The notes: generated by a model from the letters alone, not told the origin. DNA of 64,000 bases from Novosphingobium sp. (GCA_030697365.1 JAUYQH010000203.1:1-64000), one strand, 5' to 3'. Numbered from the stretch's first letter, positions 54,101 through 63,644 are shown. Numbers and translations are program-made.

Positions 54101-55808
54101 ATCGGGCTGGGCGGATTACGACAGGAAGCTGATTTCGAAGGGTGGCGGCATTTTCGCGCGCACCCTCAAGGAGATCCCGCTCTCGCCGCAAGTCCGCGCG
54201 CTGCTGGGGATCGACAGTCCTTCGATCGACCCCGATGGATTGATGCACGCGATCCTCTCGGCGCCGGTCGATCTGCTGTGGTTCGGCGGCATCGGGACTT
54301 ATGTGAAGGCTTCGGCCGAGGCCAACGCCGCGGTCGGCGATCCCGCCAACGACGCGATCCGCATCAATGGCGGCAGCTTGCGGGCCAGGGTGATCGGCGA
54401 AGGCGCCAATCTGGGCGCCACGCAGGCCGGCCGGATCGAGTTCGCGCTGGGCGGCGGGAGGATTAACACCGATTTCATCGACAACTCTGCCGGGGTCGAT
54501 TGCTCGGACAACGAGGTCAATATCAAGATCGCGCTCGCCTCTGCCCGACGCGGCGGACGAATAACCGAGACGGCGCGCAACACCCTGCTCGAGAGCATGA
54601 CCGACGAGGTTGGCGCGCTGGTGCTCGAGGACAATCGCCTACAGGCCCTCGCCCTGTCGATCGCGCGCATCGGCGACGAAAAAACGACCCCTTCCTACAC
54701 CCGGCTGATCGAGCTGCTCGAGGACCGCGGCGCGCTCGACCGCAAGACCGAGGGGCTGGCCGACGGAGAGACCCTGGCGCGCCGCGCCGCCGATGGCGAC
54801 GGACTGACCCGGCCCGAACTCGCGGTGCTGCTGTCGAGCGTCAAGCTGGTGCTCCAGGCCGAAATCGAGGCGAGCGACCTGCCCGCCGATCCGGGGCTGG
54901 CCGACGAACTGCTGGCCGCCTTTCCCAAACCGATGCGCAAGAAGTTCCGCGGAGACATCCTGCGGCATCGCCTCGCGCACGAGATCATCGCCACCAAACT
55001 GGCCAATCGCATCGTCAACCGTTTGGGTTCGGTGCATCCGTTCGAACTGGTCGAAGAAGAGGGAACCACCCTGGCGCACGTCGCCACCGCATTCGTCGCC
55101 GCCGAACGATTGTTCGACATGGATCGGGTGTGGCGCGCGCTGGAGACCACGGCGATGCCCGAAACCGCGCGGCTGCTGCTGTTCGATCGCGCTGCGGCCG
55201 CGCTGCGGACCCAGATCGCCGACCTCATCCGCGTCTGCCGTCCCGGCGAGCGGGCATCGAGGCTGGTCGATCAGCTGGCTCCGGCGGTGGACAAGCTTGC
55301 CGCGCAGACCGCCCGTTTGCTCAACGCCGAGGGCCGGGCTCAGGCCTCGAAGATGCTCGAAGGGTTCGCGAATGCGGGAGCGCCCCCGGCCGCGGCGGCG
55401 ATGGTCGCCCGGCTGTTCGATATGGACGGCGCGGTCGGCCTTGCCCGGTTGGCCCGCGACAGCAGGACCGATCCGGTCGCGCTGACCGGGGCGTTCACCG
55501 ATCTCGGCGCGCGGCTGGGGCTCGACTGGGCGCAGATGACCGCAGCGCGAATGAGCCCGTCTGATCCGTGGGAACGGCTGCTGGTTGCGGGCCTGGCGCG
55601 CGATTTCCAGCAGGTCCGGCTCGAATTCCTCAGCCGTCGCGCGCGCTCGAAAGCGCCGGCCGAATGCGTGGCGGCATGGGCGGAGGCAGAGGCCGCATCG
55701 GTCCGTGCGTTCCGCAGCCTGGTCGGCCGCGCCCAGTTGGCCACCCCGGTCGCTCCCGCAATGCTGGCCCAGATTGCCAGCCAGGCGAGGAATTTGCTGG
55801 GGCGGTAG
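51102..55808 (+). CDS. gdhB: NAD-dependent glutamate dehydrogenase, large (GDH-180) class
   Basis: A cytosolic enzyme of 1568 residues converting glutamate to 2-oxoglutarate and ammonia, mainly for amino-acid catabolism. Long N-terminal ACT-like regulatory part, then the catalytic core with GGLRWSDRRDDFRIEILGLM, QRVKNAVIVPTGAKGGFYPK (catalytic Lys), VVAADKGTATYSDVANAIAE, ASGGSNGYDHKAMGITAKGA and the NAD-binding VAGVGDMSGDVFGNGMLLSR. A roughly 500-residue helical C-terminus follows. Length matches the class (about 1580-1620). With amtB in the same window it represents the two sides of ammonium balance, though 50 kb apart. Confidence 0.95.
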   Translation: MNDAPPTTPRLRFAASRRGKAMVPTLTARFAGSLLPGEAEGMDAARLHDAAAFALEAMASREPGEPAVALESVGGSAGKRFLRLAVINDDTPFLVDSIAAAVAEQGLTIERLVHPVVAVRRDAKGRISELPGAVGDGDRRESVIYLETERGDARQRRLLAASLASVLGDVHAAVADWPKLQEAMLADAERIADAEGAALLRWLNDGMLTQLGHVLRKRDGSQSALLGICRKSARSLLAPASYDRAFKWFDTQRKGQVMAPLIVKANRISNVHRRVPLDLFIVPIIEGGKVVALSVHAGVWTSAALAAPPDRIPKMRSRMAELMARFRFNPTGHAGKALVHALTALPHDLLIGFTEPDLARVATAMMSLVDRPRPKLALVKAPLARHLFAFVWLPRDLLSTAVRLQIETLLQRAVGTEVLDWSLQVEGSSLALLRFVIDIRESGRIPDEDALDAELQKLVRGWPQAVEAELALGDDPGRAAALATRFAEAFPGTYRSAYGPSEAAADIRVLRSLSGSEATTRRAARLYQLGDEDGRLRLKLYQREGALALSEAVPVLENFGFRAIEEVPTLLDHGRIATIHDFLLALPTGLPESEVLARATQIEAAIAAVLNGEAEDDPFNRLIVSTALEAHHADWLRAWFRYLRQAGMGFGIATVVDALRHAPDATRALLALFCARHDPGHTGDRERDAKAADAAFRAALGQVAAINDDRLLRLYRALIEAILRTNAFAPAAHEALAFKLDSALVPGLPKPLPWREIWVYSRRVEGIHLRAGSIARGGLRWSDRRDDFRIEILGLMKAQRVKNAVIVPTGAKGGFYPKCLPDPIEDREGWLAEGKASYQTFIRTLLSITDNIAGGKVVHPDRVVVHDGEDPYFVVAADKGTATYSDVANAIAEEADFWLDDAFASGGSNGYDHKAMGITAKGAWLSVQRHFLEMGVDVQSDPVTVAGVGDMSGDVFGNGMLLSRAIRLVAAFDHRHIFLDPDPDPAKSWKERARMFAMPRSGWADYDRKLISKGGGIFARTLKEIPLSPQVRALLGIDSPSIDPDGLMHAILSAPVDLLWFGGIGTYVKASAEANAAVGDPANDAIRINGGSLRARVIGEGANLGATQAGRIEFALGGGRINTDFIDNSAGVDCSDNEVNIKIALASARRGGRITETARNTLLESMTDEVGALVLEDNRLQALALSIARIGDEKTTPSYTRLIELLEDRGALDRKTEGLADGETLARRAADGDGLTRPELAVLLSSVKLVLQAEIEASDLPADPGLADELLAAFPKPMRKKFRGDILRHRLAHEIIATKLANRIVNRLGSVHPFELVEEEGTTLAHVATAFVAAERLFDMDRVWRALETTAMPETARLLLFDRAAAALRTQIADLIRVCRPGERASRLVDQLAPAVDKLAAQTARLLNAEGRAQASKMLEGFANAGAPPAAAAMVARLFDMDGAVGLARLARDSRTDPVALTGAFTDLGARLGLDWAQMTAARMSPSDPWERLLVAGLARDFQQVRLEFLSRRARSKAPAECVAAWAEAEAASVRAFRSLVGRAQLATPVAPAMLAQIASQARNLLGR

Positions 55809-55857
55809 TTCGGGGTTGGCCTTGACCGGGCGCGCCTTCTAACGCAATCGCGCCGAC

Positions 55858-57084
55858 ATGGAGCAAGCGGACGTCGTCATCGTCGGAGCCGGGCACGGCG
55901 GCGCGCAGGCGGCGCTGGCATTGCGCCAGCAGGGGTTCGAAGGCTCGATCGTGATGATCGGTCGCGAGCCCGAACCGCCCTACGAGCGCCCGCCGCTCTC
56001 CAAGGAATATCTCGCGCGCGAAAAACCTTTCGAGCGCCTCTATATCCGTCCGCCGCAACTTTGGGCGGACAAGCAGGTCACGCTCCGCCTGGCGACCAGC
56101 GTCACCGCGATCGACCCGGCGGCCAAGGCCGTCGTGCTCGATGACGGGTCAACGCTGGGCTATGGCTCGCTGATCTGGGCGACCGGGGGCGATCCGCGGC
56201 GGCTTGCCTGCGAGGGCGCGCAACTGATCGGGACCCACGCGGTTCGCACCCGCGCCGATGTCGATCAGCTGATCCGCGAAATCGACGCCGGGGCGAAGCG
56301 CGTGGTGGTTGTTGGCGGCGGCTACATCGGGCTCGAGGCGGCGGCCGTGCTGACCAAACTGGGCTTGTCGGTGACTTTGCTCGAGGCGCTGCCTCGGGTG
56401 CTTGCGCGCGTTGCGGGCGAGGAACTTTCGGCGTTCTACGAGGCCGAGCATCGCGCCCAAGGGGTCGATTTGCGCACCGAAGTAACGGTCGAGTGCATCG
56501 AGGGCGCCGATGGCAAGGTCTCCGGGGTTCGCCTCGCCGACGGCCAGGTCCTGCCATGCGAGATCGTGATCGTCGGGATCGGCATCGTGCCCGCTATCGG
56601 CCCTCTGATCGAAGCCGGGGCCGCGGTGGGCAACGGAGTCGACGTCGACGAGTTCTGCCGCACCTCGCTCCCCGATGTCTTCGCGATCGGTGACTGCGCC
56701 GCCCACGCCAACGGCTTCGCCGAGGGCGCGGTGATCCGCCTCGAATCGGTCCAGAACGCCAACGACATGGCGACCACCGCGGCGCGCGCGATCATGGGCG
56801 AGCCACAGCCGTACAAGGCGACGCCGTGGTTCTGGTCGAACCAGTACGACTTGCGCTTGCAGACCGTGGGCCTTTCGACCGGACACGACGCCACCGTGCT
56901 GCGCGGCGATCCCGCGGCGCGCAGCTTTGCGGTGGTGTACCTCAAGGGCGGCCGGGTAATCGCGCTCGACTGCGTGAACGCGGTCAAGGACTATGCGCAA
57001 GGGCGTAAGCTGGTGGAGAACCGCAGCGCGCCCGATGTGGCGCAGTTGGCGGATACGGGCGTGGCGCTCAAGGAATTGGCGTAA
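55858..57084 (+). CDS. FAD/NAD(P)-dependent ferredoxin reductase (P450-type)
   Basis: 408 residues of the putidaredoxin-reductase/ArR type, which carries electrons from NADH to a 2Fe-2S ferredoxin. FAD site [36 protein letters not shown] site [20 protein letters not shown], second FAD site [14 protein letters not shown], and the C-terminal [16 protein letters not shown]. The likely final acceptor here is the CYP153 P450 encoded 3.4 kb on, but no ferredoxin gene is in the window. It converges on queG with a 17-base overlap. Confidence 0.88.
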   Translation: MEQADVVIVGAGHGGAQAALALRQQGFEGSIVMIGREPEPPYERPPLSKEYLAREKPFERLYIRPPQLWADKQVTLRLATSVTAIDPAAKAVVLDDGSTLGYGSLIWATGGDPRRLACEGAQLIGTHAVRTRADVDQLIREIDAGAKRVVVVGGGYIGLEAAAVLTKLGLSVTLLEALPRVLARVAGEELSAFYEAEHRAQGVDLRTEVTVECIEGADGKVSGVRLADGQVLPCEIVIVGIGIVPAIGPLIEAGAAVGNGVDVDEFCRTSLPDVFAIGDCAAHANGFAEGAVIRLESVQNANDMATTAARAIMGEPQPYKATPWFWSNQYDLRLQTVGLSTGHDATVLRGDPAARSFAVVYLKGGRVIALDCVNAVKDYAQGRKLVENRSAPDVAQLADTGVALKELA

Positions 57085-58144
57085 GGCGCTGCGCTGCCCA
57101 TCTTGCAGCATCGGCGACCACCGGATCAGGGTCGTCGCACAGCATCTCGACGGCTGCGTCCAAGCTTAAGTCCCCGGAATTGCCCGCAGCGATCAGGCAA
57201 TTGCGCACGAAGCGGTTGCGCCCGATGCGCTTGATCGGCGAGCCGGCAAACAACCGCCGGAACCCCGCGTCATCCAGCGCCAACAATTCCGCCAACCTTG
57301 GCGCGGCTAGTTCCGCTCGCGGCAGGAATGCGCGGTTGGCGGCGGCAGCGTCGGCGAAGCGGTTCCATGGGCATACCGCCAGGCAATCGTCGCAGCCGTA
57401 GATGCGGTTGCCGACAGCGGCGCGGAATTCCTCCGGGATCGGTCCCTTGTGCTCGATTGTCAGGTAGCTGATGCAGCGCCGGGCATCGAGCTGACCGGGC
57501 GCTGGAAATGCGTCGGTCGGACAGGCGGCAAGGCAACGGGTGCAGGATCCGCAGAGGTCATCGTGGGGTGGGTCGGCGGGCAGCGCCAGCGTGGTGTAAA
57601 TGCTGCCAAGGAACAGCCACGAGCCGTTCTGGCGGCTGACCAGGTTGGTGTGCTTGCCCTGCCAGCCCAGCCCTGCCGCCTCGCCCAGCGGCTTCTCCAT
57701 CACCGGCGCGGTATCGACGAAGACCTTCAAGCCGATGTCGCCCAAGCCGCGCCGATTCGCCTCGGCCACCAGCCAGCGGGCCAGCGCCTTGAGCGCCTTC
57801 TTGACCGTATCGTGATAATCGCCGCCCTGGGCATAGACCGAAATGCGCCCGCGATCGGGGGCTTCCGCCAGAGCGAGCGGATCGTGGGCCGGGGCATAGC
57901 TCATCCCCAACGCAATCACGCTGCGCGCCTCAGGCCACAGCGTCTGCGGCGCCGCGCGCTGGTCCTTGCGCGCCTCCATCCACTCCATGGTGCCGTGGTG
58001 CCCATCGCCCAGCCATTGCCCTAACCGCTCGGCACGTTGCGTATCCGGCGCAGCATCGGCCACCCCGAACGCCACGAACCCCAGCCGCCCCGCTTCGGCT
58101 TCCAGATCGCGCTTCAGATCGGTCAGTGTTGACGAATTAACCAA
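57068..58144 (-). CDS. queG: Epoxyqueuosine reductase
   Basis: A cobalamin- and 4Fe-4S-dependent enzyme of 358 residues for the last step of queuosine synthesis in tRNA wobble positions. Seen: [76 protein letters not shown], ferredoxin-like clusters [18 protein letters not shown] and [14 protein letters not shown], then a HEAT-like tail [15 protein letters not shown]. Divergent from the ABC transporter genes. Confidence 0.95.
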   Translation of the reverse strand: MVNSSTLTDLKRDLEAEAGRLGFVAFGVADAAPDTQRAERLGQWLGDGHHGTMEWMEARKDQRAAPQTLWPEARSVIALGMSYAPAHDPLALAEAPDRGRISVYAQGGDYHDTVKKALKALARWLVAEANRRGLGDIGLKVFVDTAPVMEKPLGEAAGLGWQGKHTNLVSRQNGSWLFLGSIYTTLALPADPPHDDLCGSCTRCLAACPTDAFPAPGQLDARRCISYLTIEHKGPIPEEFRAAVGNRIYGCDDCLAVCPWNRFADAAAANRAFLPRAELAAPRLAELLALDDAGFRRLFAGSPIKRIGRNRFVRNCLIAAGNSGDLSLDAAVEMLCDDPDPVVADAARWAAQRLTPIP

Positions 58145-58186
58145 TCTTGCTGTCGCTCCCGTTCATCCCTGCTAGGTAGGCGGGGG

Positions 58187-59200
58187 ATGATGAAGCACGA
58201 GCTAGGCGCGCCCGCCGCAGGCGGCAACCCGGACTCTGGAGCGAGCGGCAACTTGAGCGGGGTCGCCCTCGCCATCGAGGCGCGCGGGCTGGTCAAGCGG
58301 TTCGATGGGTTCACCGCGGTCGACGGGATCGATCTGGAGGTTCCGGCAGGGACGATCTTCGGCGTGCTCGGTCCCAATGGCGCGGGCAAAACCACCACAT
58401 TGCGGATGCTGCTGGGGATCATCGACCCCGACGAGGGCTTGCGCCGCACCCTGGGCCATGAACGCCCGCACGAAATCGCCCACCGCATCGGTTACCTGCC
58501 CGAAGAGCGCGGCCTCTATCCCGCGATGAAGGCGTTCGAGGCGATCGCGTTCCTCGGCCATTTGCGCGGGGTGCCGCTCAAGGACGGGCGTAAGAGAGCG
58601 AAGGCGATGCTTGAGGAATACGGCCTCGGCTACGCCGCCGAGCGTCAGATCCGCCAGCTATCCAAAGGCATGGCTCAAACCGTCCAACTACTTGGCACAC
58701 TGATCCACGAACCCGATCTGGTGATCCTCGACGAACCGTTCTCGGGCCTCGACGCGATCAACCAGGGCAAGCTGGAAGAGATGATCCGGGGGCTGGCCGC
58801 ACGCGGCACGACGGTGATCTTCTCGACCCACGTGATCGCCCACGCCGAGCGATTGTGCGAACGGATCGCAATCATCGCCGGGGGCAAAGTGCCGTTCACC
58901 GGGCTGGTCAGCGAAGCGCGCGACCGCCTGCCGCAGCAAGTCCGCCTCGAACTGGCGCAAGATGACGGTCCCTGGCGCGATGCTTTGCCCGCCGATGCCC
59001 GCCGCGAGGGCGCAATCTGGCATTTCAGCTTGCCGCCGGGCGGGGTCGAGCCGCTGTTGCGCGCACTGATTGAGGGCGAGGCGGGCATCCTTTCGCTGTC
59101 GATCGAGCGCCCGGGCCTGCACGATGCTTTCGTGGCGATTGCCGGGGAGGCCGCCGCCAAGGCGCTCGCAGAAGACAAAGTCGAGGAGGTCCGGCGATGA
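58187..59200 (+). CDS. ABC transporter ATP-binding protein (NatA-like)
   Basis: 337 residues; the nucleotide-binding subunit of an ABC-2 exporter. Walker A VLGPNGAGKTTTLRMLLG, Q-loop IGYLPEERGLYPAMKAFEAI, signature IRQLSKGMAQTVQLLGTLIH (LSKGM instead of LSGGQ), Walker B LVILDEPFSGLD, H-loop IFSTHVIAHAERLC. The C-terminal 100 residues form the DUF4162-like extension of NatA/gliding-type ATPases. Its stop overlaps the permease start. Confidence 0.9.
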   Translation: MMKHELGAPAAGGNPDSGASGNLSGVALAIEARGLVKRFDGFTAVDGIDLEVPAGTIFGVLGPNGAGKTTTLRMLLGIIDPDEGLRRTLGHERPHEIAHRIGYLPEERGLYPAMKAFEAIAFLGHLRGVPLKDGRKRAKAMLEEYGLGYAAERQIRQLSKGMAQTVQLLGTLIHEPDLVILDEPFSGLDAINQGKLEEMIRGLAARGTTVIFSTHVIAHAERLCERIAIIAGGKVPFTGLVSEARDRLPQQVRLELAQDDGPWRDALPADARREGAIWHFSLPPGGVEPLLRALIEGEAGILSLSIERPGLHDAFVAIAGEAAAKALAEDKVEEVRR

Positions 59201-60456
59201 CCCGCACGATCCGCTCTGCCTGGGTCGTGGCCCGCCGCGATTTTGTCGCAGTGATCTATTCCAAGACTTTTCTGTTTTTCCTTCTCGGCCCGCTGTTCCC
59301 GATCCTGGTCGGCGGGCTGGCCGGGGGCATCGGGGCCCAGGTTCAGAGGTCGATGGACGAGCCGCAAATCGGCCTGGCGATGGGGGCCGCAGACAATCTC
59401 GCGATCGGCTATGCCCGCGACCGGATGGTCAACCGGATGGGCGGAAGGGTCCCCGAGTTCGTCAAGTTGCGGGACGTTTCGCCCGGCGATGGCTTCGATC
59501 CCGAGAGCGAAATGCGCAAGGGGCGAGAACGGCTGTCGGCCGTCCTCAGCGGCACGCTCGAGCATCCGCGCCTGACCGGAACCCAGGAACGCGTGGACAA
59601 CTGGGACGGCATGATCGCAACGCTGGCGGCCGTCGCACGTTCTCCGTCGAGCCTTGAGATACCGGAAGTCGAAACGACGATCCTTGCCTCCAGTGCCGCC
59701 AAGGTGAAGACCGGGCGCATCGCCACCGCGCAGGCCGGGCAGACGATACTGTTCCTGCTGACGATGCTGCTGGCGGGGATGGTGCTGTCCAATCTGGTCG
59801 AGGAAAAGGGCAACAAGATCATCGAGGTGCTCGCCGCGGCGATACCGATGGACGCGTTGTTCCTGGGGAAGCTGTTTGCCATGCTGGGGGTTAGCCTGGT
59901 GGGGATCGCGGTGTGGTTCGCGGCGGGGGGTCTGGTGGTCGCGATCGGCGGCCAGGCACTGCCGACGCTGCCGGTGCCTGCGGTCGGGTGGCCATTGTTC
60001 TTCGTCCTGGGCTTCCTCTATTTCGCGATGGCGTACCTCCTTCTCGGTTCGCTGTTCCTCGGGATCGGCTCGATGGCGGCGACGGTGCGCGAGGTGCAGA
60101 CGCTGTCGATGCCGGTGACGATGCTACAACTGCTGGTGTTTTTCTTCGCCGCCTTCACCGTGCCGCAAATCGGCAACTGGATCGAGCTGACGGCGACGAT
60201 CATTCCGTTCAGCTCGCCGTTTGCGATGCTTTCGCGCGCGGCGCAAAGCGAAGCATTGTGGCCCCACGCCATCGCGCTGGTGTGGCAGGTGGTCTGCGTG
60301 GCCGCGATCATCAGGCTCGGCGCAGGAATATTCCGCCGCAGTGTGATGAAATCGGGCCAGTCGCGCGGCAGGCCGCAGCGCCGCTCGCTGTTCGCGTTGT
60401 TGCGCCGTCGCGATGCCCGGACTCTTGTTGACTCGCGTGTAGGTTTGGCGGGATAA
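59197..60456 (+). CDS. ABC-2 type permease (NatB-like)
   Basis: 419 residues. First helix FLFFLLGPLFPILVGGLAGG, a large extracytoplasmic segment (about residues 50-170), then five or six helices: ILFLLTMLLAGMVLSNLVEE, LFAMLGVSLVGIAVWFAAGG, PLFFVLGFLYFAMAYLLLGS and others. EEKGNKIIEVLAAAIPMDAL is the conserved coupling region of NatB/ABC-2_membrane_3 proteins. Substrate unknown; family members export Na+ or other compounds. Confidence 0.88.
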   Translation: MTRTIRSAWVVARRDFVAVIYSKTFLFFLLGPLFPILVGGLAGGIGAQVQRSMDEPQIGLAMGAADNLAIGYARDRMVNRMGGRVPEFVKLRDVSPGDGFDPESEMRKGRERLSAVLSGTLEHPRLTGTQERVDNWDGMIATLAAVARSPSSLEIPEVETTILASSAAKVKTGRIATAQAGQTILFLLTMLLAGMVLSNLVEEKGNKIIEVLAAAIPMDALFLGKLFAMLGVSLVGIAVWFAAGGLVVAIGGQALPTLPVPAVGWPLFFVLGFLYFAMAYLLLGSLFLGIGSMAATVREVQTLSMPVTMLQLLVFFFAAFTVPQIGNWIELTATIIPFSSPFAMLSRAAQSEALWPHAIALVWQVVCVAAIIRLGAGIFRRSVMKSGQSRGRPQRRSLFALLRRRDARTLVDSRVGLAG

Positions 60457-60509
60457 GTTGCAAAACGATAACCGTCCTTCGGTGCTGCAGGACTGGGAGA
60501 TTACCTGAA

Positions 60510-61832
60510 ATGGCTACTCAGTTGGCGCCCGATGCGCCCGTCACTTACCGCACCTCGCCGACCGCGATGGATATGCTCGACGAATGGTTCCGCGCCAATC
60601 CGCAGGCCGCCCCCGTCCATTCGCATCCGTGGGACGTCAGCCGCTCGGACATTTATGTCGAGGACCGCTGGCAGCCGATTTTTGCCGAGATGCGCGCCCA
60701 GGCGCCGGTCAACAAAGTCACCGGTACGCCGTTCAAGGATTACTGGAACGTCACCACGATCAAGACCATCCAGCACGTCGAATCGCTGCCCGAGCTGTTC
60801 TCCTCCTCATGGGAGCACGGCGGAATCACCATCGGCGAGCGTCCCGAAACGATCGAGGAAGCATTCCAGCTTCCGATGTTCATCGCGATGGACCGGCCGC
60901 AGCACACCGGCCAGCGCCGCACCGTCGCGCCCGCCTTCACCCCCGCCGAGATGGAGCGGATGAGCGCGGAAATCCGCCAGCGCACCGGCGAAGTTCTCGA
61001 CGGGCTGCCGTGGGGCGAACGGTTCGACTGGGTCGAACGGGTGTCGATCGAACTGACCACCGGCATGCTGGCGCTGCTGTTCGGCTTTCCGTGGAAGGAT
61101 CGCCACCTGCTGACCTACTGGTCGGACTGGTCGGGCGATACCGAGATCGGGCTGGTGCCCGAGCTCATCACCTACCGCCACGAAATCCTGCTCGAGATGG
61201 GTCACTATTTCCAGCAGCTGTGGCACGAGCGGCTCAACGCCGAACCCGCGCCCGACCTGATCTCGATGATGATCCATTCAGACGCGATGAAGGACATGGG
61301 ATTCAACGAGTTCGTAGGCAACCTTGTGCTGCTGATCGTTGGCGGCAACGACACCACGCGCAACACCATGTCGGGCATCGTCAAGGCGCTCGACGATTTC
61401 CCCGACCAGCGCGCGCTGTTCGAGAGCGACCCCTCGCTGATCCCCAACGCGGTGCAGGAATGCATCCGTTACGTCACCCCGCTGGCGCACATGCGCCGCA
61501 CCGCGACCGCCGACACCGACCTCTTCGGACACCAGATCAAGCAGGGCGACAAGGTCGTGCTGTGGTACATATCGGCCAACCGCGACGAGACGGTGTTCGA
61601 CAACCCCGACAAGCTGGACATCACCCGCAACAACGCGCGGCGGCACCTGGCGTTCGGCTATGGCATCCACCGCTGCGTGGGCGCGCGGCTGGCCGAGCTC
61701 CAGCTCAAGATCCTGCTCGAGGAAATGCACAAGCGGCGGATGCGCGTTAAGGTTACAGGCAAGATCGAGCGGGTACGCGCGAACTTCGTCCACGGCTTCC
61801 GCAAGCTGGAGGTCGAGCTGGAAAAGTTCTGA
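60510..61832 (+). CDS. Cytochrome P450, CYP153 family (alkane/fatty-acid omega-hydroxylase type)
   Basis: A soluble class I P450 of 440 residues. CYP153-like traits: GGITIGERPETIEEAFQLPM, FIAMDRPQHTGQRRTVAPAF, FDWVERVSIELTTGMLALLF, I-helix LVLLIVGGNDTTRNTMSGIV, ExxR in NAVQECIRYVTPLAHMRRTA, and the haem loop HLAFGYGIHRCVGARLAELQ. CYP153 enzymes hydroxylate the end carbon of medium-chain alkanes or fatty acids and need ferredoxin and reductase; a matching reductase lies at 55858. Many sphingomonads carry several copies. Substrate is inferred from family. Confidence 0.87.
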   Translation: MATQLAPDAPVTYRTSPTAMDMLDEWFRANPQAAPVHSHPWDVSRSDIYVEDRWQPIFAEMRAQAPVNKVTGTPFKDYWNVTTIKTIQHVESLPELFSSSWEHGGITIGERPETIEEAFQLPMFIAMDRPQHTGQRRTVAPAFTPAEMERMSAEIRQRTGEVLDGLPWGERFDWVERVSIELTTGMLALLFGFPWKDRHLLTYWSDWSGDTEIGLVPELITYRHEILLEMGHYFQQLWHERLNAEPAPDLISMMIHSDAMKDMGFNEFVGNLVLLIVGGNDTTRNTMSGIVKALDDFPDQRALFESDPSLIPNAVQECIRYVTPLAHMRRTATADTDLFGHQIKQGDKVVLWYISANRDETVFDNPDKLDITRNNARRHLAFGYGIHRCVGARLAELQLKILLEEMHKRRMRVKVTGKIERVRANFVHGFRKLEVELEKF

Positions 61833-61843
61833 CGGAGAACCCG

Positions 61844-62338
61844 ATGCCCCACGCCCGCCGCAGCTTCCTCGCCTGGCTGGGAACCGTCAGCGCCCTGTCC
61901 TTCGCCTCGGCTTGTGGCGCGGCGGCGCCGGCCAAGGCCAAGACAAAGTCATTTCCAGTTACCCGCACCGATGCCGAATGGCGCAAGCTGCTGACGCCGC
62001 GGCAATACACTATACTGCGCAAGCACGGCACCGAGCGTCCTGGATCGTCGCCCTTGAACAAGGAGCAGCGCAAAGGCACCTTCGTCTGCGCTGCGGATCG
62101 CAATCCGCTTTATTCGAGCGCGACCAAGTTTGAGAGCGGTACCGGCTGGCCCAGCTTCTGGAAGCCGCTACTAGGCGCGATCGGTACATCGATCGACCGG
62201 TCGTTGCTGATGGAGCGGACCGAAGTCCATTGCGCCAAGTGCGGCGGGCATCTCGGTCACGTGTTCAAGGACGGCCCGAAGCCGACGGGGCTGCGCTATT
62301 GCATGAACGGCGACGCGATGCTGTTCGTGCCCGGATAA
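61844..62338 (+). CDS. msrB: Exported peptide-methionine (R)-S-oxide reductase
   Basis: 164 residues. The N-terminus RRSFLAWLGTVSALSFASAC has a twin-arginine and a lipobox-like end (ASAC), so a Tat-exported lipoprotein is likely. The MsrB domain has WRKLLTPRQYTILRKHGTER, KFESGTGWPSFWKPL and the catalytic Cys in GLRYCMNGDAMLF. The zinc site is incomplete: the second pair is intact (HCAKCGGHLGH) but the first reads VCAADRNPLY, with Asp in place of the second Cys. It should repair oxidised methionine in the periplasm. It follows CYP153 by 11 bases. Confidence 0.88.
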   Translation: MPHARRSFLAWLGTVSALSFASACGAAAPAKAKTKSFPVTRTDAEWRKLLTPRQYTILRKHGTERPGSSPLNKEQRKGTFVCAADRNPLYSSATKFESGTGWPSFWKPLLGAIGTSIDRSLLMERTEVHCAKCGGHLGHVFKDGPKPTGLRYCMNGDAMLFVPG

Positions 62339-62350
62339 CCTCCAGTCCGA

Positions 62351-63517
62351 TCAGCGCAATGCCAGCTCGGCGGCATAAGTCGGGGCGGCCAGGAGGCCCA
62401 GGATCAAGGGCGCCGTGGTGGCAAAGGCCAGGACTACTGCGGTCAACGCCAGAGCGCGGCGGCCAGTGCGGCGCGAATTGCGTGCACTTCTGATCCATTC
62501 GCGCATCTGCCAGCCGATCGGAACCGCGGCCAGTGCACTGGCCGCGGCGGCGGCGCGGGCGTCGAACGCTGTGACGATGCCCGCTATCAGCATCAGGATC
62601 GCATAATCGGTCCACCACCGCCGCAGCCAGTCGCCCGCGGGCGCAATCAGGCGCAGTGCGGCGACGAGGGCCATCAGCAGCAAACCCAGCGCCTGCATTG
62701 CGAAGATCGCGCCCCCGCGCCACAGCGGCTCGGCCCCGGTCAGGCCAAGCGCCGGAGCGACCGTGCAGCCCGGCGTGTAAGTGTAAAGCAACAACGCCGC
62801 TCCGCCCGCGGCGGTCATCATGCCGCCCACGGTAAAGCCGCGCGGATGCGGTTCGAACAAGGCCACGACGTTCAGTATCCCCGCCATCCACGCGAACCCG
62901 GCAAGGTGTGCGGTCCCCAGCGCGCCGCACGCGGGCGGCATCCCCGCAGCCCATTTCACGGTCAGGATCGCCGCGGTGACCGCGGTCAGCGCGTGGAGAG
63001 TATGAACCAGCCACCAGCGATCGACGCGATTGCGCAGCCATTTGATCGCCGTGATGGCCGCGAAGCCCAGCGCCAGCACCATCCCGTCGAGCGACAGCGC
63101 CAGCCAGCAGGCCAGCGCAGCGCCGGTCGCCCATCCGCCCAATCGCGCCTCTCGCGCCATCAGCCCGTTGAGAGCGATCAATAGGCACATCGCCTGGAGT
63201 CCGTGATGATCGAGCGCGACCGGACGCAACGCCATCATCAGCGGAACCGCCACCGCACAGGCGAGGCAGGCCAGACCGGCGATTTCCTCGTCGAACACGC
63301 GGAACGCGATGCGCCCGACGAGCAGCATGACGCATCCCAGAGTAAGCGCCGATACCAGGGCCGTCAGGCCCCAGGGGTGAAGCGCAGTTACCGGAGAAAT
63401 CCAGCCGACCACTGCGGTGGCGAATACCTGGAGCAACGTCACGCCCAGCCAGATCGCAACCACTCGGCCGACCAGTTCGGCAGGCAGTCCCGGTCGGCGG
63501 CGATCACGGATGATCAT
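62351..63517 (-). CDS. Polytopic membrane protein, possible GT-C-fold glycosyltransferase
   Basis: 388 residues with about 10 hydrophobic helices. The loop LRPVALDHHGLQAMCLLIAL resembles the P..(I/L)DHH..Q motif found in GT-C-like membrane proteins of alphaproteobacteria. No other motif is decisive, so the function is unknown. Basic residues RSARNSRRTGRR lie in a late loop. ATG 63517 (MIIRDRRRPG) is chosen because the region back to 63613 is not membrane-like. It converges on msrB. Confidence 0.65.
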   Translation of the reverse strand: MIIRDRRRPGLPAELVGRVVAIWLGVTLLQVFATAVVGWISPVTALHPWGLTALVSALTLGCVMLLVGRIAFRVFDEEIAGLACLACAVAVPLMMALRPVALDHHGLQAMCLLIALNGLMAREARLGGWATGAALACWLALSLDGMVLALGFAAITAIKWLRNRVDRWWLVHTLHALTAVTAAILTVKWAAGMPPACGALGTAHLAGFAWMAGILNVVALFEPHPRGFTVGGMMTAAGGAALLLYTYTPGCTVAPALGLTGAEPLWRGGAIFAMQALGLLLMALVAALRLIAPAGDWLRRWWTDYAILMLIAGIVTAFDARAAAAASALAAVPIGWQMREWIRSARNSRRTGRRALALTAVVLAFATTAPLILGLLAAPTYAAELALR

Positions 63518-63644
63518 TGCCCGTGCCACGGTGGCGCGATTGGGCGACGGTCCTCGTTTGCGGCTGCTGTGCGGTACCCGGCCATACCCATTCCCCCACC
63601 GGCAGGAAGCCATAGCGAAGCTGCCAGGTTGTTTACATACAGGG

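Noticed and set aside
52395..54248. A 617-codon open frame on the minus strand inside the glutamate dehydrogenase gene
   Set aside because: Antisense shadow with shadow-like composition; the plus-strand frame has the complete GDH catalytic motifs.
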